Counted from the stretch's first letter, positions 18,004 to 28,943 are shown. The stretch is 64,000 nt of DNA from Psychrobacter glacincola (GCF_904846075.1 NZ_CAJGZH010000001.1:1240001-1304000), one strand, 5' to 3'. Made by a program: numbers and translations. The notes: generated from the letters alone by a model not told the origin.

Positions 18004-19071
18004 TTATTTATCCGAACTCTGCGCTTGTTTGTCGACATTAATGGCATTTTTTAGCAGCTCATCAGTCAGGCTGACGCCTTGCTCAGCCGCATGTTTCGGG
18101 CTTGCATATAAGGTTAAAGTATTCATCACTTCAGGCTTAACGCTGCTAACTGCTTCGCCATTTAACACACGATACACCATTTTGCCTGTGGTACGACCAA
18201 AGTCATAATCATTGACACCAAGCGCCGCAGTCGCACCACGTCGCACACTGAACTCGTCTGAGGCAATGACAGGAATATCAAGCTCATTGGCAGCACCTGC
18301 CATCGCTTCAAAGGCGGATACCACATTGTTATCTAGTGAGGTATAAATCACATCAACACGACCAGCAAGGCTACGAGTCGCCATCGCCACATCCGTTGGG
18401 CGATTGGCGGTGACGTCTAATATCTTAAGACCACGCGCAGGCGCAGCTTTTTTAAGTTGATTGAGTACCACCACCGAATTGACCTCACCTGGACTATAAA
18501 CATAGCCAATGGTTTTTGCATTGGGCGCAATTTTTTGAATATTGTCTAGTTGCGGCTCGATAGGTAGCTCACTAGACAGTCCTGTCACATTAGATTGGAT
18601 GGGCGTATTGTTCTCATTAATGAGCTTTGCTGCGACAGGGTCTGAAATAGCCGTATAAATAACCGGAACCGTCTTAGTTGACGCAACGATAGACTGAGCT
18701 GATGGCGTCGAGATTGCCACGATGGCATCTGGATTGTCTCCTGCAAACTGCTTAGCAATCTGACCTGCTGTCGCTGTATTGCCCTGAGCACTTTGAAAAT
18801 TAATGGTTAGATTTTGGCCTTCAACATAGCCATTATCTGCCAACTCATCAATAATGCCGCGGCGCATCGCATCTAACGAAGGATGTTCGACGATTTGAGT
18901 GATGGCTAATGTCTTGGCAGGCTTGTCAGAATCTGCGGCGGCACTTGTATCTGTCGTTGCGGCAGTGTCGGTCGTGTTTGAGCAGCCAATTAATCCAAGC
19001 GCGGCGCTCATAGCAGCACCGAATAGGCTGAAGCGTAAAGTAGTAGCAAAGGTCATTTTATTGGGGCTCAT
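18004..19071 (-). CDS. ABC transporter substrate-binding lipoprotein (ABC_sub_bind family), copy 2
   Basis: 355 residues with lipobox LIGC (Cys30). It repeats the blocks of the downstream copy almost in register: TQIVEHPSLDAMRRGI, INFQSAQGNTATAGQIAKQ, YVYSPGEVNS, YTSLDNNVVSAFE and the end KHAAEQGVSLTDELL. The pair arose by tandem duplication; differences are spread along the protein, so both were probably kept under selection. Two binding proteins feeding one permease/ATPase pair suggests two related ligands. The start codon has no strong ribosome site; the ATG at 19056 is an alternative. Confidence 0.92.
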   Translation of the reverse strand: MSPNKMTFATTLRFSLFGAAMSAALGLIGCSNTTDTAATTDTSAAADSDKPAKTLAITQIVEHPSLDAMRRGIIDELADNGYVEGQNLTINFQSAQGNTATAGQIAKQFAGDNPDAIVAISTPSAQSIVASTKTVPVIYTAISDPVAAKLINENNTPIQSNVTGLSSELPIEPQLDNIQKIAPNAKTIGYVYSPGEVNSVVVLNQLKKAAPARGLKILDVTANRPTDVAMATRSLAGRVDVIYTSLDNNVVSAFEAMAGAANELDIPVIASDEFSVRRGATAALGVNDYDFGRTTGKMVYRVLNGEAVSSVKPEVMNTLTLYASPKHAAEQGVSLTDELLKNAINVDKQAQSSDK

Positions 19072-19316
19072 AGGTTAGAGAGTGCAGGTTACCCGAGTCA
19101 ATGTTATGTGCATGCTGAGATAACGGGCTAACATCAAAGTAATCAATCCATTGATCATTACGTCCATATTATGACAGTAATGTAACTTATGGCAATAAGA
19201 AATTAAAACGCGTTTGTCATTACCTCTATAAAGAACGTGCTGAATCAATATTCATCGATATTATTCTCTATATAAGCACTGATTTTTGCGATTGACCAGC
19301 GATAGTTTTTGGACAA

Positions 19317-19348
19317 TAAAAAAGATGCCCAGCTGGACATCTTTTTTG
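19317..19348 (-). terminator. metG terminator
   Basis: On the minus strand AAAAAAGATGTCC pairs with GGGCATCTTTTTT around AGCT, with one mismatch, 22 bp after the metG stop, and ends in a T-run. A classical rho-independent terminator, with A-runs that also let it act on the other strand. Confidence 0.85.
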
Positions 19349-19369
19349 TTTGTTGAGTAAGCCTAACTA

Positions 19370-21481
19370 TTAAGCAAGCACATCGCCAATCACGCAGTTG
19401 TCAGGTAAAGTAACCACTGTCAGCTGAGTTTTTGGATTGCCAGTTGATAGCACCATACCTTCTGAGACACCAAACTTCATCTTACGCGGGGCAAGATTGG
19501 TCACGCAAATGACCTTTTTATCTAGCAATTGCTCAGGCTCATAAAACTTACGGATGCCGCTAAACACATTGCGTGGTTTGTCTTCGCCAACGTCCAAGGT
19601 AAATTGTAAAAGCTTATCTGCGCCTTCGACATGATTGCAGGCTAAAACGTGAGCGACTTTCATCTCAACTTTGGCAAAGTCTTCGATGCCGATATAGTCA
19701 GCTTGCTCAGTATTTGTCTCAGCATCTATATCAGTACCAGCTTCTTTTGCTGGCTTATTATCTTTTTTAGCAACTGCTTTGCTAGCCACTGGGGCAGCAG
19801 CTTGAGCTAAAGACTCTTTTGAGGCCTCAACCATCGCGGCAACGTCTTTTTCTTCAATACGCTGCATTAAAGGCTTGAACTTATTGATCTTGTGCCCCAG
19901 CAGCCACTCGTTACGACTGGCAAAGCTTAGGTCATCAAGGTTCAAGAATTCTTTCGCATTATTAGTCAGTTCAGGCAGTACAGGCGCTAGATATACCATC
20001 AATTGACGGAAAATATTGATAGCGACCGAGCAGACATCTTGAACTTCTTGTTCGGTACCTTCTTGCTTCGCAAGCGACCATGGTTTCTTAGCATCGATAT
20101 ATTCGTTGGCTTTGTCCGCACACTGCATGATTAAGCGCATAGCACGTGAGAACTCACGATTCTCATAGGCTGCTGCAATCTCATCGCCCGTTTTGGTGAT
20201 GTCTTCTAACAGCTCTGACTCGACGCAAATCTCTGATAGCATGCCATCGTACTTTTTGACCAAGAATCCAGCGCTGCGACTGGCGATATTGACCACTTTA
20301 CCAACCAAGTCAGAGTTAACCTTTTGCATGAAGTCTTCTAAATCAAGGTTGATATCCTCGACTTTATCAGACAGTTTACTAGCAAAATAATAACGCAAGT
20401 ATTCAGGATGTAAGTGATCAGCATACGTTTCAGCTTTAATAAAAGTACCGCGTGACTTACTCATTTTTTCGCCATTGACCATCAAGAAGCCATGAGCAAA
20501 AACACCCGTTGGTGTACGGAACTCACTACCGGCTAGCATGGCAGGCCAAAATAGCGCATGGAAATAAACGATGTCTTTACCGATGAAGTGATACACCTCG
20601 GTTTTATGTTCGTTTTCTTGCATCCAATAACGGTCGAAATCAAGCGCCTCGTCTGTACCTGCGCGCTTATCGCATAGGTTTTTGAAGCTCGCCATGTAAC
20701 CGACTGGCGCATCGAGCCATACATAAAAATATTTGTCTGGCTCATCGCTTGGGGTATCTGGAATCTGAAAACCAAAGTAGGGCGCATCACGAGAGATATC
20801 CCACGTTGCCAGACCTGCTTCAAACCATTCTTGTAGCTTATTGGCGACCGATGTTTGCAAGCGATTGTCACTACGCGTCCAATCTTTTAAGAATTGCTCA
20901 AATTCAGGCAAATTAAAGAAGTAATGCTTGGACGTTTTTAGAATAGGCGTGGCATCTGATAGCGTTGAATGCGGGTCTTTAAGATCCGTTGCATCATAGG
21001 TCGTACCGCAGACTTCACAGTTATCGCCGTATTGATCTGCCGCTGCGCATTCAGGGCAAGTACCCTTGACAAAACGATCGGCTAAAAATAGCTGTTTTTC
21101 AGGGTCAAATAATTGTTCGACATCTTTGGTACTAATATGCCCAGCATCATTCAAGCGACGATAAATCAGCTCAGAAAAATGCTTGTTTTCTTCTGAGTGG
21201 GTGGAGTGATAATTGTCAAAGTTAATCAAAAATTTAGCAAAATCTGCTTCATGCGACGCTTTCACCGAGGCAATTTGTTCCTCTGGCGTGACGCCATTGG
21301 CCTCTGCTTTGAGCATGATTGCCGTACCGTGTGCATCGTCTGCGCAGACATAAGTGACCTGATGACCTTGCGCTTTCATGGCACGCGCCCAAATGTCGGT
21401 CTGAATATATTCTACAAGATGCCCCAAATGGATATAGCCATTGGCGTAGGGCAGCGCACTGGTTACTAGAATCTCACGCAC
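19370..21481 (-). CDS. metG: Methionine-tRNA ligase MetG
   Basis: 703 residues from a GTG at 21481, preferred to the GTG at 21490 because AGGTGAT lies 6-8 bases upstream and the protein then starts [15 protein letters not shown] as in homologues. It charges tRNA-Met in the cytoplasm. Seen: HLGH (18-21, HIGH signature), a zinc knuckle with Cys pairs CPEC and CEVC (about 142-158), KMSKS (339-343), the anticodon-binding helical domain, then a Lys/Ala-rich linker and a C-terminal OB-fold tRNA-binding domain from about residue 600 ([14 protein letters not shown]). This is the long dimeric form. Confidence 0.98.
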   Translation of the reverse strand: MREILVTSALPYANGYIHLGHLVEYIQTDIWARAMKAQGHQVTYVCADDAHGTAIMLKAEANGVTPEEQIASVKASHEADFAKFLINFDNYHSTHSEENKHFSELIYRRLNDAGHISTKDVEQLFDPEKQLFLADRFVKGTCPECAAADQYGDNCEVCGTTYDATDLKDPHSTLSDATPILKTSKHYFFNLPEFEQFLKDWTRSDNRLQTSVANKLQEWFEAGLATWDISRDAPYFGFQIPDTPSDEPDKYFYVWLDAPVGYMASFKNLCDKRAGTDEALDFDRYWMQENEHKTEVYHFIGKDIVYFHALFWPAMLAGSEFRTPTGVFAHGFLMVNGEKMSKSRGTFIKAETYADHLHPEYLRYYFASKLSDKVEDINLDLEDFMQKVNSDLVGKVVNIASRSAGFLVKKYDGMLSEICVESELLEDITKTGDEIAAAYENREFSRAMRLIMQCADKANEYIDAKKPWSLAKQEGTEQEVQDVCSVAINIFRQLMVYLAPVLPELTNNAKEFLNLDDLSFASRNEWLLGHKINKFKPLMQRIEEKDVAAMVEASKESLAQAAAPVASKAVAKKDNKPAKEAGTDIDAETNTEQADYIGIEDFAKVEMKVAHVLACNHVEGADKLLQFTLDVGEDKPRNVFSGIRKFYEPEQLLDKKVICVTNLAPRKMKFGVSEGMVLSTGNPKTQLTVVTLPDNCVIGDVLA

Positions 21482-21776
21482 TTTTATCACCTATATTTTT
21501 ATATAAACGGGTTGGTTATCAAACGTCTTAAGCGATTTTGAGCTATTAGACGCGATACTATTAATATCAAACTATCAATGCTAAAACGTATTAAGCAAAT
21601 AAAAATTTAAAAAAGTGTGCCTATGATACCGTAATTCGGCCAAATTTGTGACATTACCTGAGTAATTAATATAGTCGCTAATAAAGCGATTAACTCTATA
21701 CGGTATATAGAGTGTCAATCAATTATGAGAGATAAATAGTCGGTTGTATTTAGAGGTAGTAATGAGAAAGCGTGCA

Positions 21777-21814
21777 TAAAAAACCCACCAAGCAATCGCT
21801 CAGTGGGCTCTTTG
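21777..21814 (-). terminator. Terminator after the GntP-type permease
   Basis: On the minus strand AGCCCAC pairs with GTGGGTT, loop of 14 nt, followed by TTTTTT. It lies about 70 bp after the permease stop. The rest of the space to metG (21482-21776) is AT-rich with no gene. Confidence 0.8.
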
Positions 21815-21879
21815 GTATCAAGCAATAATCGTTAAATTTAATTATCTTTAAGGTTTAATAAATGCATCATTCTAGGACA

Positions 21880-23295
21880 TTAGAACGAGCCAAACATTGT
21901 CCCTAAAATGATAACGGCGACCACAGCAATAAGTGGAATCACCATCGTTACCATGGCGACGTTTAGATAAGACTGCTTATGGGTCAAACCACAAATCGCA
22001 AGTAAGGTGATGACCGCGCCACTATGCGGTAGCGTATCCAAACCACCTGCTGCCATCACAGCAACACGGTGCATGAGCTCTGGGTCAATACCCGCTGCGA
22101 CCGCCATTCTTAAATAGTCTTCACCCAACGTCGATAAGGCAATACTCAAACCTCCAGACGATGAGCCAGTAATACCAGCAAGCGTGGTCATCGCCACTGC
22201 TTCTGAGATTAAAGGGTTGTCAGGCGTTAGATTTAAGATACTGTCACGAATGATAAGGAAGCCTGCTAACGAGGCGATAACCGCGCCGTAACCAACTTCT
22301 GAGGCGGTATTAAAAATCGGCAACATCGAATCATAAGTACCACGGTTGATGGTTTTTTGCAGATTATTCCAATGACCGATACGTAGCAAAATTAACACCG
22401 CACAAGCCACGACTAACGAGATGATAATTGACCATAAACCCAGTGAGCCTGCGATATTTAGATCAGGAAACTGAGCTTGTAAGCCGCTAAAATCCACTGA
22501 TGGAAAGACAGCGTAAGTTAATAAAGCATTTAAGCCAATGACCAACACCAGTGGAATAATAGCAATAGTAAATGAGGTGTGATGCGTATTTAATACCTCA
22601 GTTTCTTTTTTGGTTGCGCCAACGCCGCCCACATCCTCTTCGTCATGCTGACCATAGCCTTCGCCTGCTGCATTGGCTTTTCTGGCGCGTGATTGTAGCC
22701 ATAACCAACCACAAATAAACATGATGGTACCGCCGATAATACCCAAGATAGGCGCGGCAAAAACGTTGGTATTATAATAAGGAATCGGAATGGCGTTTTG
22801 AATGGCAGGCGTACCTGGCAATGCCGTCATCGTAAAGGTGAATGAGCCTAAGGCAATCGCTGCTGGAATCAAGCGCTTAGGAATATCAGCGGCTTTAAAC
22901 AAGTCTTTGGCGATTGGGTAAATAGCAAATGCCACGACAAATAAAGAGACGCCACCATAGGTTAAAATGGCACAAACTAAGATAACGGCTAAGATGGCTT
23001 TGCTGGCACCAAGCTTTTCGACCACGGTTTTGGCAATCGCGGTCGCCGCACCAGAGTCTGCCATCAAACGCCCAAATAATGCACCCAGCAAGAATATAGG
23101 AAAAAACTTAAGTAAAAATCCACTCAATGCGCCCATAAACACATCGGTATAGGCCGGAATCGTGCTTAAAAAATCACCTGATAATATTACGGCTAATGTC
23201 GCCATAATCGGTGCTAATATCAGCACGGAATAACCGCGATAAGCAAAAAATATCAATAATAATAAAGTAATGACAATAGCAAAGGTACTAAACAT
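21880..23295 (-). CDS. GntP-family permease, probable 3-hydroxybutyrate/short-chain hydroxyacid importer
   Basis: 471 residues from ATG 23295, with AAGGAGGG upstream; the longer reading from 23313 overlaps that site and is unlikely. Twelve or so membrane segments; conserved GntP blocks include FPIFLLGALFGRLM, GGVSLFVVAFAIYP, ALPGTPAIQNAIP and the end motif GGLDTLPHSGAVITLL. GntP members carry gluconate or other hydroxyacids by proton symport. Here it is divergent from scoAB-bdhA, which use 3-hydroxybutyrate, so that acid is the best guess for substrate. A charged loop (HDEEDVGGVGATKKE) lies mid-protein. Confidence 0.9.
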   Translation of the reverse strand: MFSTFAIVITLLLLIFFAYRGYSVLILAPIMATLAVILSGDFLSTIPAYTDVFMGALSGFLLKFFPIFLLGALFGRLMADSGAATAIAKTVVEKLGASKAILAVILVCAILTYGGVSLFVVAFAIYPIAKDLFKAADIPKRLIPAAIALGSFTFTMTALPGTPAIQNAIPIPYYNTNVFAAPILGIIGGTIMFICGWLWLQSRARKANAAGEGYGQHDEEDVGGVGATKKETEVLNTHHTSFTIAIIPLVLVIGLNALLTYAVFPSVDFSGLQAQFPDLNIAGSLGLWSIIISLVVACAVLILLRIGHWNNLQKTINRGTYDSMLPIFNTASEVGYGAVIASLAGFLIIRDSILNLTPDNPLISEAVAMTTLAGITGSSSGGLSIALSTLGEDYLRMAVAAGIDPELMHRVAVMAAGGLDTLPHSGAVITLLAICGLTHKQSYLNVAMVTMVIPLIAVVAVIILGTMFGSF

Positions 23296-23469
23296 GATCG
23301 CCCTCCTTGGCAAAGTTCAGTCAGCGAGTATGCAGAGCATAGTGATATTGGTCAATAAAATTACTTAAAATAGGCAATATTTGATATTTTATTAAACATA
23401 AATCTTGTCTTAATAAGATATTGACCCATCATATATACCGCTACTGCGCTGGCTTGTATATTCCTATGG

Positions 23470-23495
23470 TTATTCTCTTCTCGCTACGAGAATAA
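23470..23495. promoter_or_regulatory. Inverted repeat in the divergent gntP-scoA promoter region
   Basis: TTATTCTC and GAGAATAA, separated by 10 nt, lie midway in the 347-bp divergent region. The symmetry and place suit an operator controlling both sides. No regulator gene is adjacent. Confidence 0.45.
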
Positions 23496-23642
23496 TATGG
23501 TAAGTTAGCACAAGATTTTTAATTATGATATATCGATAGAAACTGTATTAATATAAATATGGAAGTATTGAGTGATGTCACCTACTCATAATCATTGATG
23601 ATAGAAGTTAATAACAAAAAATAGACTTGCAAGGAGATAAGC

Positions 23643-24356
23643 ATGAGTCAATCAAAAGTATATAGCAGTGCCGAAGAAGCGCTAAAAGGTATCGTCAGCG
23701 ATGGACAAACGCTCGCTATCGGTGGTTTTGGTCTGTGCGGTATTCCTGAAGCGCTCATCGAAGCGTTACGTGATAGCGGGGTTAAGGATTTGACCTGTAT
23801 CAGTAATAACGCAGGCGTCGATGATTTTGGCTTAGGATTGCTATTGCAAACGCGCCAGATTAAAAAAATGATTTCATCCTATGTCGGTGAAAATAAAGAA
23901 TTTGAGCGTCAATACTTGGCAGGCGAGTTAGAAGTTGAATTAACGCCGCAAGGGACTTTAGCGGAAAAACTACGTTCGGGCGGTGCTGGTATTCCTGCGT
24001 TTTACACCGCCACTGGCGTCGGCACACTGGTCGCTGAAGGCAAAGAAACCCGTGATTTTGACGGTCGTACTTATATACTTGAGCACTCATTACGCGCTGA
24101 TGTGTCATTAATCAAAGCGCAAAAAGCGGACAAAGCGGGCAATTTAATCTTCAATAAGACGGCGCGTAACTTCAATCCAGATTGCGCCATGGCAGGCAAA
24201 ATTACCCTTGTTGAAGTCGAAGAAATCGTAGAGACGGGCACCTTTGATCCTGATGACGTGCACCTGCCGGGTATCTTTGTGCAGCGTATCGTCTTGAATA
24301 GCAATCCTGAAAAGCGTATTGAAAAAACCACGATTAAGGCCGTTGAAGGCGCTTAG
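23643..24356 (+). CDS. scoA: Succinyl-CoA:3-ketoacid CoA-transferase subunit A
   Basis: 237 residues. ScoA/ScoB move CoA from succinyl-CoA to acetoacetate, letting the cell burn ketone bodies. Seen: the CoA-transferase family I start ([19 protein letters not shown]), [24 protein letters not shown] and [15 protein letters not shown] with [16 protein letters not shown], all typical of subunit A. AAGGAG lies 6 bases before the ATG. The B subunit follows after 176 bp, and 3-hydroxybutyrate dehydrogenase after that. Confidence 0.96.
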   Translation: MSQSKVYSSAEEALKGIVSDGQTLAIGGFGLCGIPEALIEALRDSGVKDLTCISNNAGVDDFGLGLLLQTRQIKKMISSYVGENKEFERQYLAGELEVELTPQGTLAEKLRSGGAGIPAFYTATGVGTLVAEGKETRDFDGRTYILEHSLRADVSLIKAQKADKAGNLIFNKTARNFNPDCAMAGKITLVEVEEIVETGTFDPDDVHLPGIFVQRIVLNSNPEKRIEKTTIKAVEGA

Positions 24357-24532
24357 TTAAAGGCTTTATAGATTTTTTTAAAGTGTTAAATTAATAATAG
24401 AATATTGTAATACTATTCCTAAAAATTTGAGTGGCAAGGAAAACGAGTGAAAGTGCTACATTTAGTAGACTAAGCGAGTTTCACACCGCTCATCATATTT
24501 TTTGGGGTCGTTATAAAAATAAGGAAGTTATC

Positions 24533-25162
24533 ATGGCATGGACAAGAGAGCAGATGGCACAGCGTGCCGCACAAGAGCTACAAGACGGCTATTATGTCAA
24601 CTTAGGCATTGGACTACCAACCCTAGTCGCCAATTATATCCCCAAAGATGTCGATGTTTGGCTACAGTCTGAAAATGGTCTATTAGGTATCGGCGAGTTT
24701 CCAACGGCAGAAAATGTCGATGCAGATTTGATTAATGCGGGTAAACAAACCGTCACTGCCGAAGCGGGTGCCAGTTATTTTAGTAGCTCAGAGTCGTTTG
24801 CGATGATTCGCGGTGGTCATGTTAATCTTGCGATATTGGGTGCGATGGAAGTGTCAGAAAAAGGTGATTTGGCCAACTGGATGATTCCCAAAAAAATGGT
24901 CAAAGGCATGGGCGGTGCGATGGATTTAGTCGCTGGCGTGCAGCGCGTGATTGTCTTGATGGAACAAGTCAATAAACACGGCGAGCCAAAAATCCTTGCC
25001 AATTGCGAGCTACCATTGACGGGCAAAGGGGTGGTTGATCGGATTATTACCGAACTTGCTGTACTAGACGTCACTGACAATGGTTTGAAATTGGTTGAGC
25101 TGGCAGAAGGCGTTAGCTTTGATGAGCTACAAGAAAAGACGCCAGTGAGCATTGCTCAATAA
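24533..25162 (+). CDS. scoB: Succinyl-CoA:3-ketoacid CoA-transferase subunit B
   Basis: 209 residues from ATG 24533, with AAGGAAG upstream; the frame stays open back to a GTG at 24431, but those residues are unlike the family. The catalytic Glu47 lies in the SENGLLGIG motif. Other blocks are [29 protein letters not shown] and [12 protein letters not shown]. The 176-bp gap to scoA is large for two subunits of one enzyme and has no gene; GTGAAA/TTTCAC at 24447 and 24479 are a weak inverted repeat within it. Confidence 0.96.
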   Translation: MAWTREQMAQRAAQELQDGYYVNLGIGLPTLVANYIPKDVDVWLQSENGLLGIGEFPTAENVDADLINAGKQTVTAEAGASYFSSSESFAMIRGGHVNLAILGAMEVSEKGDLANWMIPKKMVKGMGGAMDLVAGVQRVIVLMEQVNKHGEPKILANCELPLTGKGVVDRIITELAVLDVTDNGLKLVELAEGVSFDELQEKTPVSIAQ

Positions 25163-25223
25163 GCTTGTTAGATATATTTGGCACAGACCTTTAAAAAACC
25201 TATTTGATAATGGACTATAAAAT

Positions 25224-26024
25224 ATGGCGACCACATTACAACAAGATTTGACCGGCAAAGTGGCATTGGTCACTGGCGCTGCCAGCGGTATCGGACGTGA
25301 TATCGCTGAAACTTATGCGAAGGCAGGCGCATCGGTTGGTATTGCTGATATTAATCTTGAAGCCGCTCAGAAAACCGTTGATGCTATTAAAGCGGCAGGC
25401 GGACGCGCATTTGCCATTGCCATGGATGTCACTTCAGAGGAGGCGGTAAACGCTGGCATGCAGCAATTAGTTGATACCTTTGGTGGTATTGATATTCTTG
25501 TCTCCAATGCTGGTATTCAGATCATCGATCCGATCCATAAAATGGCGTTTGAGGATTGGAAAAAAATGCTTGCCATTCATTTAGATGGGGCGTTTTTGAC
25601 CACTAAAGCGGCGATACAGCACATGTATAAAGATGACAAAGGCGGTACGGTCATTTATATGGGCTCGGTACATTCGCATGAAGCATCCATGTTTAAGGCG
25701 CCTTATGTCACGGCAAAGCATGGGTTACTTGGGCTGTGCCGTGTATTGGCTAAAGAAGGCGCTGAGCATAATGTACGCGCGCATGTGATTTGCCCAGGGT
25801 TTGTCAAAACGCCATTGGTCGAAAAGCAAATTCCGCAACAAGCGGCTGAAAAAGGTATCAGTGAAGAATCTGTAGTCAATGATATTATGTTGGTGAATAC
25901 GGTAGACAAAGAATTCACGACGGTTGACGATATTGCTCAGTTAGCGCTATTTTTGGCAGCATTCCCGAGCAATGTATTTACAGGTCAGTCTATCGTTGCC
26001 AGTCACGGTTGGTTTATGAATTAA
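25224..26024 (+). CDS. bdhA: 3-hydroxybutyrate dehydrogenase (short-chain dehydrogenase)
   Basis: 266 residues. The enzyme oxidises D-3-hydroxybutyrate to acetoacetate with NAD. Rossmann motif TGAASGIG (17-24), NAG in VSNAGIQ, and catalytic Ser148, Tyr161 and Lys165 (YVTAK) are present. Blocks [16 protein letters not shown] and GSVHSHEAS...PYVTAKHGL are strongly like BdhA. It starts 61 bp after scoB, making scoA-scoB-bdhA a ketone-body catabolic operon. Confidence 0.93.
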   Translation: MATTLQQDLTGKVALVTGAASGIGRDIAETYAKAGASVGIADINLEAAQKTVDAIKAAGGRAFAIAMDVTSEEAVNAGMQQLVDTFGGIDILVSNAGIQIIDPIHKMAFEDWKKMLAIHLDGAFLTTKAAIQHMYKDDKGGTVIYMGSVHSHEASMFKAPYVTAKHGLLGLCRVLAKEGAEHNVRAHVICPGFVKTPLVEKQIPQQAAEKGISEESVVNDIMLVNTVDKEFTTVDDIAQLALFLAAFPSNVFTGQSIVASHGWFMN

Positions 26025-26127
26025 CTGAGTGGTGAATTAATGGGTTTGCGGGTTGTTTGATTGGTTTAAGAATCATTGGCTTGCTAATAAAAGACCAATC
26101 CATTAGCATCTAGTTTTATATTAATTT

Positions 26128-26152
26128 GAGCCAATTAGATTGGCTCTTTTTT
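26128..26152 (+). terminator. Terminator after bdhA
   Basis: Perfect 8-bp stem GAGCCAAT / ATTGGCTC with a TAG loop and TTTTTT after it, 104 bp past the bdhA stop. Confidence 0.9.
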
Positions 26153-26195
26153 ATGAGCGCTTGAATAGCGTTTCGAGTCGCACGGAGTAAGTATA

Positions 26196-27548
26196 ATGAA
26201 TGATAAGGATTTTGCAAAAACGCTTGCAGTAACAGTAAGCCGTGCTATCGAGCAACAGCAGTTTGAGCAATCAATCAATCAACTTCAAAATTTGCGCCCG
26301 ATTGATATTGCCGATGTTCTAGCACTCATGGAGCCAAATCTTGCATGGCAGCTACTTGAGCATCTGCCCAATCGTTCTACCGTGTTCTCCTATTTAGAAA
26401 CGGATATTCAGGTTGCACTTGCCTATGTATTTCCTCGGGCTATATTAGCAAAGATAGTAGGCGAGATGCCCGCAGATGAGCGTACTGACTTATATAAGCA
26501 CCTCAATCAGGAGCAGCGGGATGCTTTGTTACCAGCATTGGCACAGGCACAACGTGAAGATATTCGTAAGTTATCTGCCTATGAGGAGCGCACTGCTGGT
26601 GCGTTGATGACGTCTGATTATGCGACTTTAGCTGCTCATATGACTGTCTCTGAGGCATTGGCAGCACTGCGCCTAGAAGCACCTGATGCCGAGACTATTT
26701 ATCATGCGTATGTGATTGATGACGAGCGTAAATTATTAGGCGTTGTCTCTTTACGAGTACTTATTTTAGCGGCTTCTGAACAGCTGATTAATGACATTAT
26801 GATGAGTACAGTAGTGTCTTGTAATGTCAATGATGATCAAGAAGACGTTGCGAAAGTCGTGGCTCGCTATGATTTAATTGCGCTGCCTATTACCGATGAT
26901 AGTGGTGCTTTGGTCGGTATTGTTACCCACGACGATGCGATGGATGTGGCGAGTGATGAGGCAACCGATGATTTCCATAAGTCGGGCGGTGTCTCGACCA
27001 TGGTTGGCAAATTAAAAGACGTCAGCGTTCGAGTGTTATACCGTAAGCGCGTATTCTGGCTAGTGTTTTTGGTATTTGGCAACTTGCTCTCAGGCTTTAG
27101 TATTGCAAAATTTGAAGATGTGATTGCCGCCAATTTGGTATTGGTGTTCTTTTTGCCTTTATTGGTCGACAGTGGTGGTAACGCTGGCTCGCAGTCAGCG
27201 ACCTTGATGGTGCGAGCTTTGGCGACTGGCGATGTGGTCATGCGTGACTGGTTTTCATTATTGGGTCGAGAGGCGGTGGTTGCGTTGATGCTTGGGGCGA
27301 CGATGGCGGTGGCTATTTCAATCATCGGTTATGTACGTGGTGATGCAGTGGTGTCGTTAGTGCTGGCACTGAGTATGATGTCGGTGGTGATGATTGGTTG
27401 TGTGATTGGTATGAGCTTACCTTTTGTGCTTAATAAACTGGGTTTTGATCCTGCCACTGCCAGTGCACCTTTGATTACCTCTGTCTGTGATGCCTCGGGC
27501 GTACTTATTTATTTGTTTATTGCTTCACAGTTTTTGTCTATCGGTTAA
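26196..27548 (+). CDS. mgtE: Magnesium transporter MgtE
   Basis: 450 residues. MgtE is a Mg2+-gated channel of the inner membrane. The layout is complete: a helical N domain (IADVLALMEP, LYKHLNQEQRDALLPAL, about 1-130), two CBS domains (about 135-255, with MTSDYATLAAHMTVSEAL and VGIVTHDDAMDV), the plug helix, and five membrane segments with the selectivity region PLLVDSGGNAGSQSATLMVRAL. GGAG lies 8-9 bases upstream of the ATG. No Mg2+ riboswitch is recognised in the short upstream region. Confidence 0.96.
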   Translation: MNDKDFAKTLAVTVSRAIEQQQFEQSINQLQNLRPIDIADVLALMEPNLAWQLLEHLPNRSTVFSYLETDIQVALAYVFPRAILAKIVGEMPADERTDLYKHLNQEQRDALLPALAQAQREDIRKLSAYEERTAGALMTSDYATLAAHMTVSEALAALRLEAPDAETIYHAYVIDDERKLLGVVSLRVLILAASEQLINDIMMSTVVSCNVNDDQEDVAKVVARYDLIALPITDDSGALVGIVTHDDAMDVASDEATDDFHKSGGVSTMVGKLKDVSVRVLYRKRVFWLVFLVFGNLLSGFSIAKFEDVIAANLVLVFFLPLLVDSGGNAGSQSATLMVRALATGDVVMRDWFSLLGREAVVALMLGATMAVAISIIGYVRGDAVVSLVLALSMMSVVMIGCVIGMSLPFVLNKLGFDPATASAPLITSVCDASGVLIYLFIASQFLSIG

Positions 27549-27719
27549 CGCTGCTATAAAGCCTAGTCCCACTAGCGTTGTGGTTTTTTTATAGTGGTAA
27601 TTCAGCTACACTGTCACTATAAAAGGTCTGGCTAATACGCTCACGAGCGGTATTGTTCACGATAGTATTCGCTGAGTTTTTGCCATGCCCACCCACTTGT
27701 ATAGGCAGTAATAGTCGCT

Positions 27720-28943
27720 ATGTTTAACTTTATGAAGAAAACCTCAACCAAAAAATCAGAAACACCAGAGCAGCGAGCAGAGCGCGATAGTGCCGTGGAC
27801 AAGGTGCTGCTTGGTTATGAGGTAGGTACTGTCAGTATTGCCACCATGGTAACGGGGCTCGAGCGTGATGGTGACCAGCTCACCTTAGACTTGCGTCTAC
27901 CCGTAAATAGTAATCCTGAAATTATCCAACAAGAGCTTGGGCAACTGTTACATCCGCACGGTATCAAAACCATTCACATGAATGTTCGTCTGCCCGCACC
28001 GACGAAAGGCTCGGGGTCAAGTCTGCCAAAAGCAATGCCAAAAACCACTAATGCCATGGACAATCAACATAAACCAGCGGCAAATGCTGATAGCAATACT
28101 ACTGTTGAACCACCAATTACTAAAGCCGCGCCGACACAAGCGTCACTCGCCGCGCATCCGCGTATTCGTCATATTATCGTCGTGGCGTCGGGTAAAGGCG
28201 GTGTTGGTAAATCCACTACCACGGTCAACATTGCTTTGGCATTACAAAAGCTAGGCAACCGTGTTGGCGTACTGGATGCCGATATTTATGGTCCTAGTAT
28301 GCCAACGATGCTGGGCGTCGATAATGTCAAACCTGAGCTGGAAAACGAGCAGTTTGTTCCTATCAATGCGCACGGCATGGCAATGTTATCGATTGGTAGC
28401 TTGCTCGATGGTGACAATACGCCTGTCGCGTGGCGTGGACCAAAAGCCACTGGTGCGCTGATGCAGCTTTATAACCAAACCAACTGGCCGCAGCTAGATT
28501 ACTTAGTTATTGATATGCCGCCAGGTACGGGCGATATTCAGTTGACAATAGCTCAGCGTATTCCCGTAACGGGAGCCGTGATTGTCACGACGCCGCAGCA
28601 TATTGCCTTACTTGATGCACAAAAAGGTATTGAGATGTTTAACAAAACCAACATCCCAGTACTTGGCGTGGTCGAAAACATGGCACTGCATACCTGTAGT
28701 AACTGTAATCATACCGAAGCTATCTTTGGCACAGGTGGCGGCGAAAAAATCGCTGAGCAATATCAGGTGCCGCTGTTAGGTCAGTTGCCATTGGCCAGTG
28801 GTATTCGTGCACAAGTGGATAAAGGTGAGCCAAGCGTATTAGCCGATGATGAGTTTGCGCCATATTATATTAGCATTGCCAAAAATATCGAAGCCAATAT
28901 TAATAAATTCGCCAAGCCTGTCGATGATAAGCGTATTTTTTAA
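27720..28943 (+). CDS. mrp: Iron-sulfur cluster carrier protein Mrp/ApbC (P-loop ATPase)
   Basis: 407 residues. A MIP18/DUF59-type N-terminal domain (about 25-95) is joined by a Pro/Thr/Ala-rich linker to the ATPase. P-loop GKGGVGKST is at 158-166, followed by GVLDADIYGPSMP, DMPPGTGD, and the cluster-bridging pair Cys326 and Cys329 (CSNC). It binds and hands on [4Fe-4S] clusters in the cytoplasm. The protein stands alone between mgtE and a gene-poor stretch. Confidence 0.95.
   Translation: MFNFMKKTSTKKSETPEQRAERDSAVDKVLLGYEVGTVSIATMVTGLERDGDQLTLDLRLPVNSNPEIIQQELGQLLHPHGIKTIHMNVRLPAPTKGSGSSLPKAMPKTTNAMDNQHKPAANADSNTTVEPPITKAAPTQASLAAHPRIRHIIVVASGKGGVGKSTTTVNIALALQKLGNRVGVLDADIYGPSMPTMLGVDNVKPELENEQFVPINAHGMAMLSIGSLLDGDNTPVAWRGPKATGALMQLYNQTNWPQLDYLVIDMPPGTGDIQLTIAQRIPVTGAVIVTTPQHIALLDAQKGIEMFNKTNIPVLGVVENMALHTCSNCNHTEAIFGTGGGEKIAEQYQVPLLGQLPLASGIRAQVDKGEPSVLADDEFAPYYISIAKNIEANINKFAKPVDDKRIF

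Noticed and set aside
26024..26196. Mg2+ riboswitch upstream of mgtE
   Set aside because: The space is short and contains the bdhA terminator; no M-box or ykkC-like structure is visible.
26867..27325. 152-codon minus-strand frame inside mgtE
   Set aside because: Thr/Asn-rich shadow frame opposite a complete magnesium transporter.
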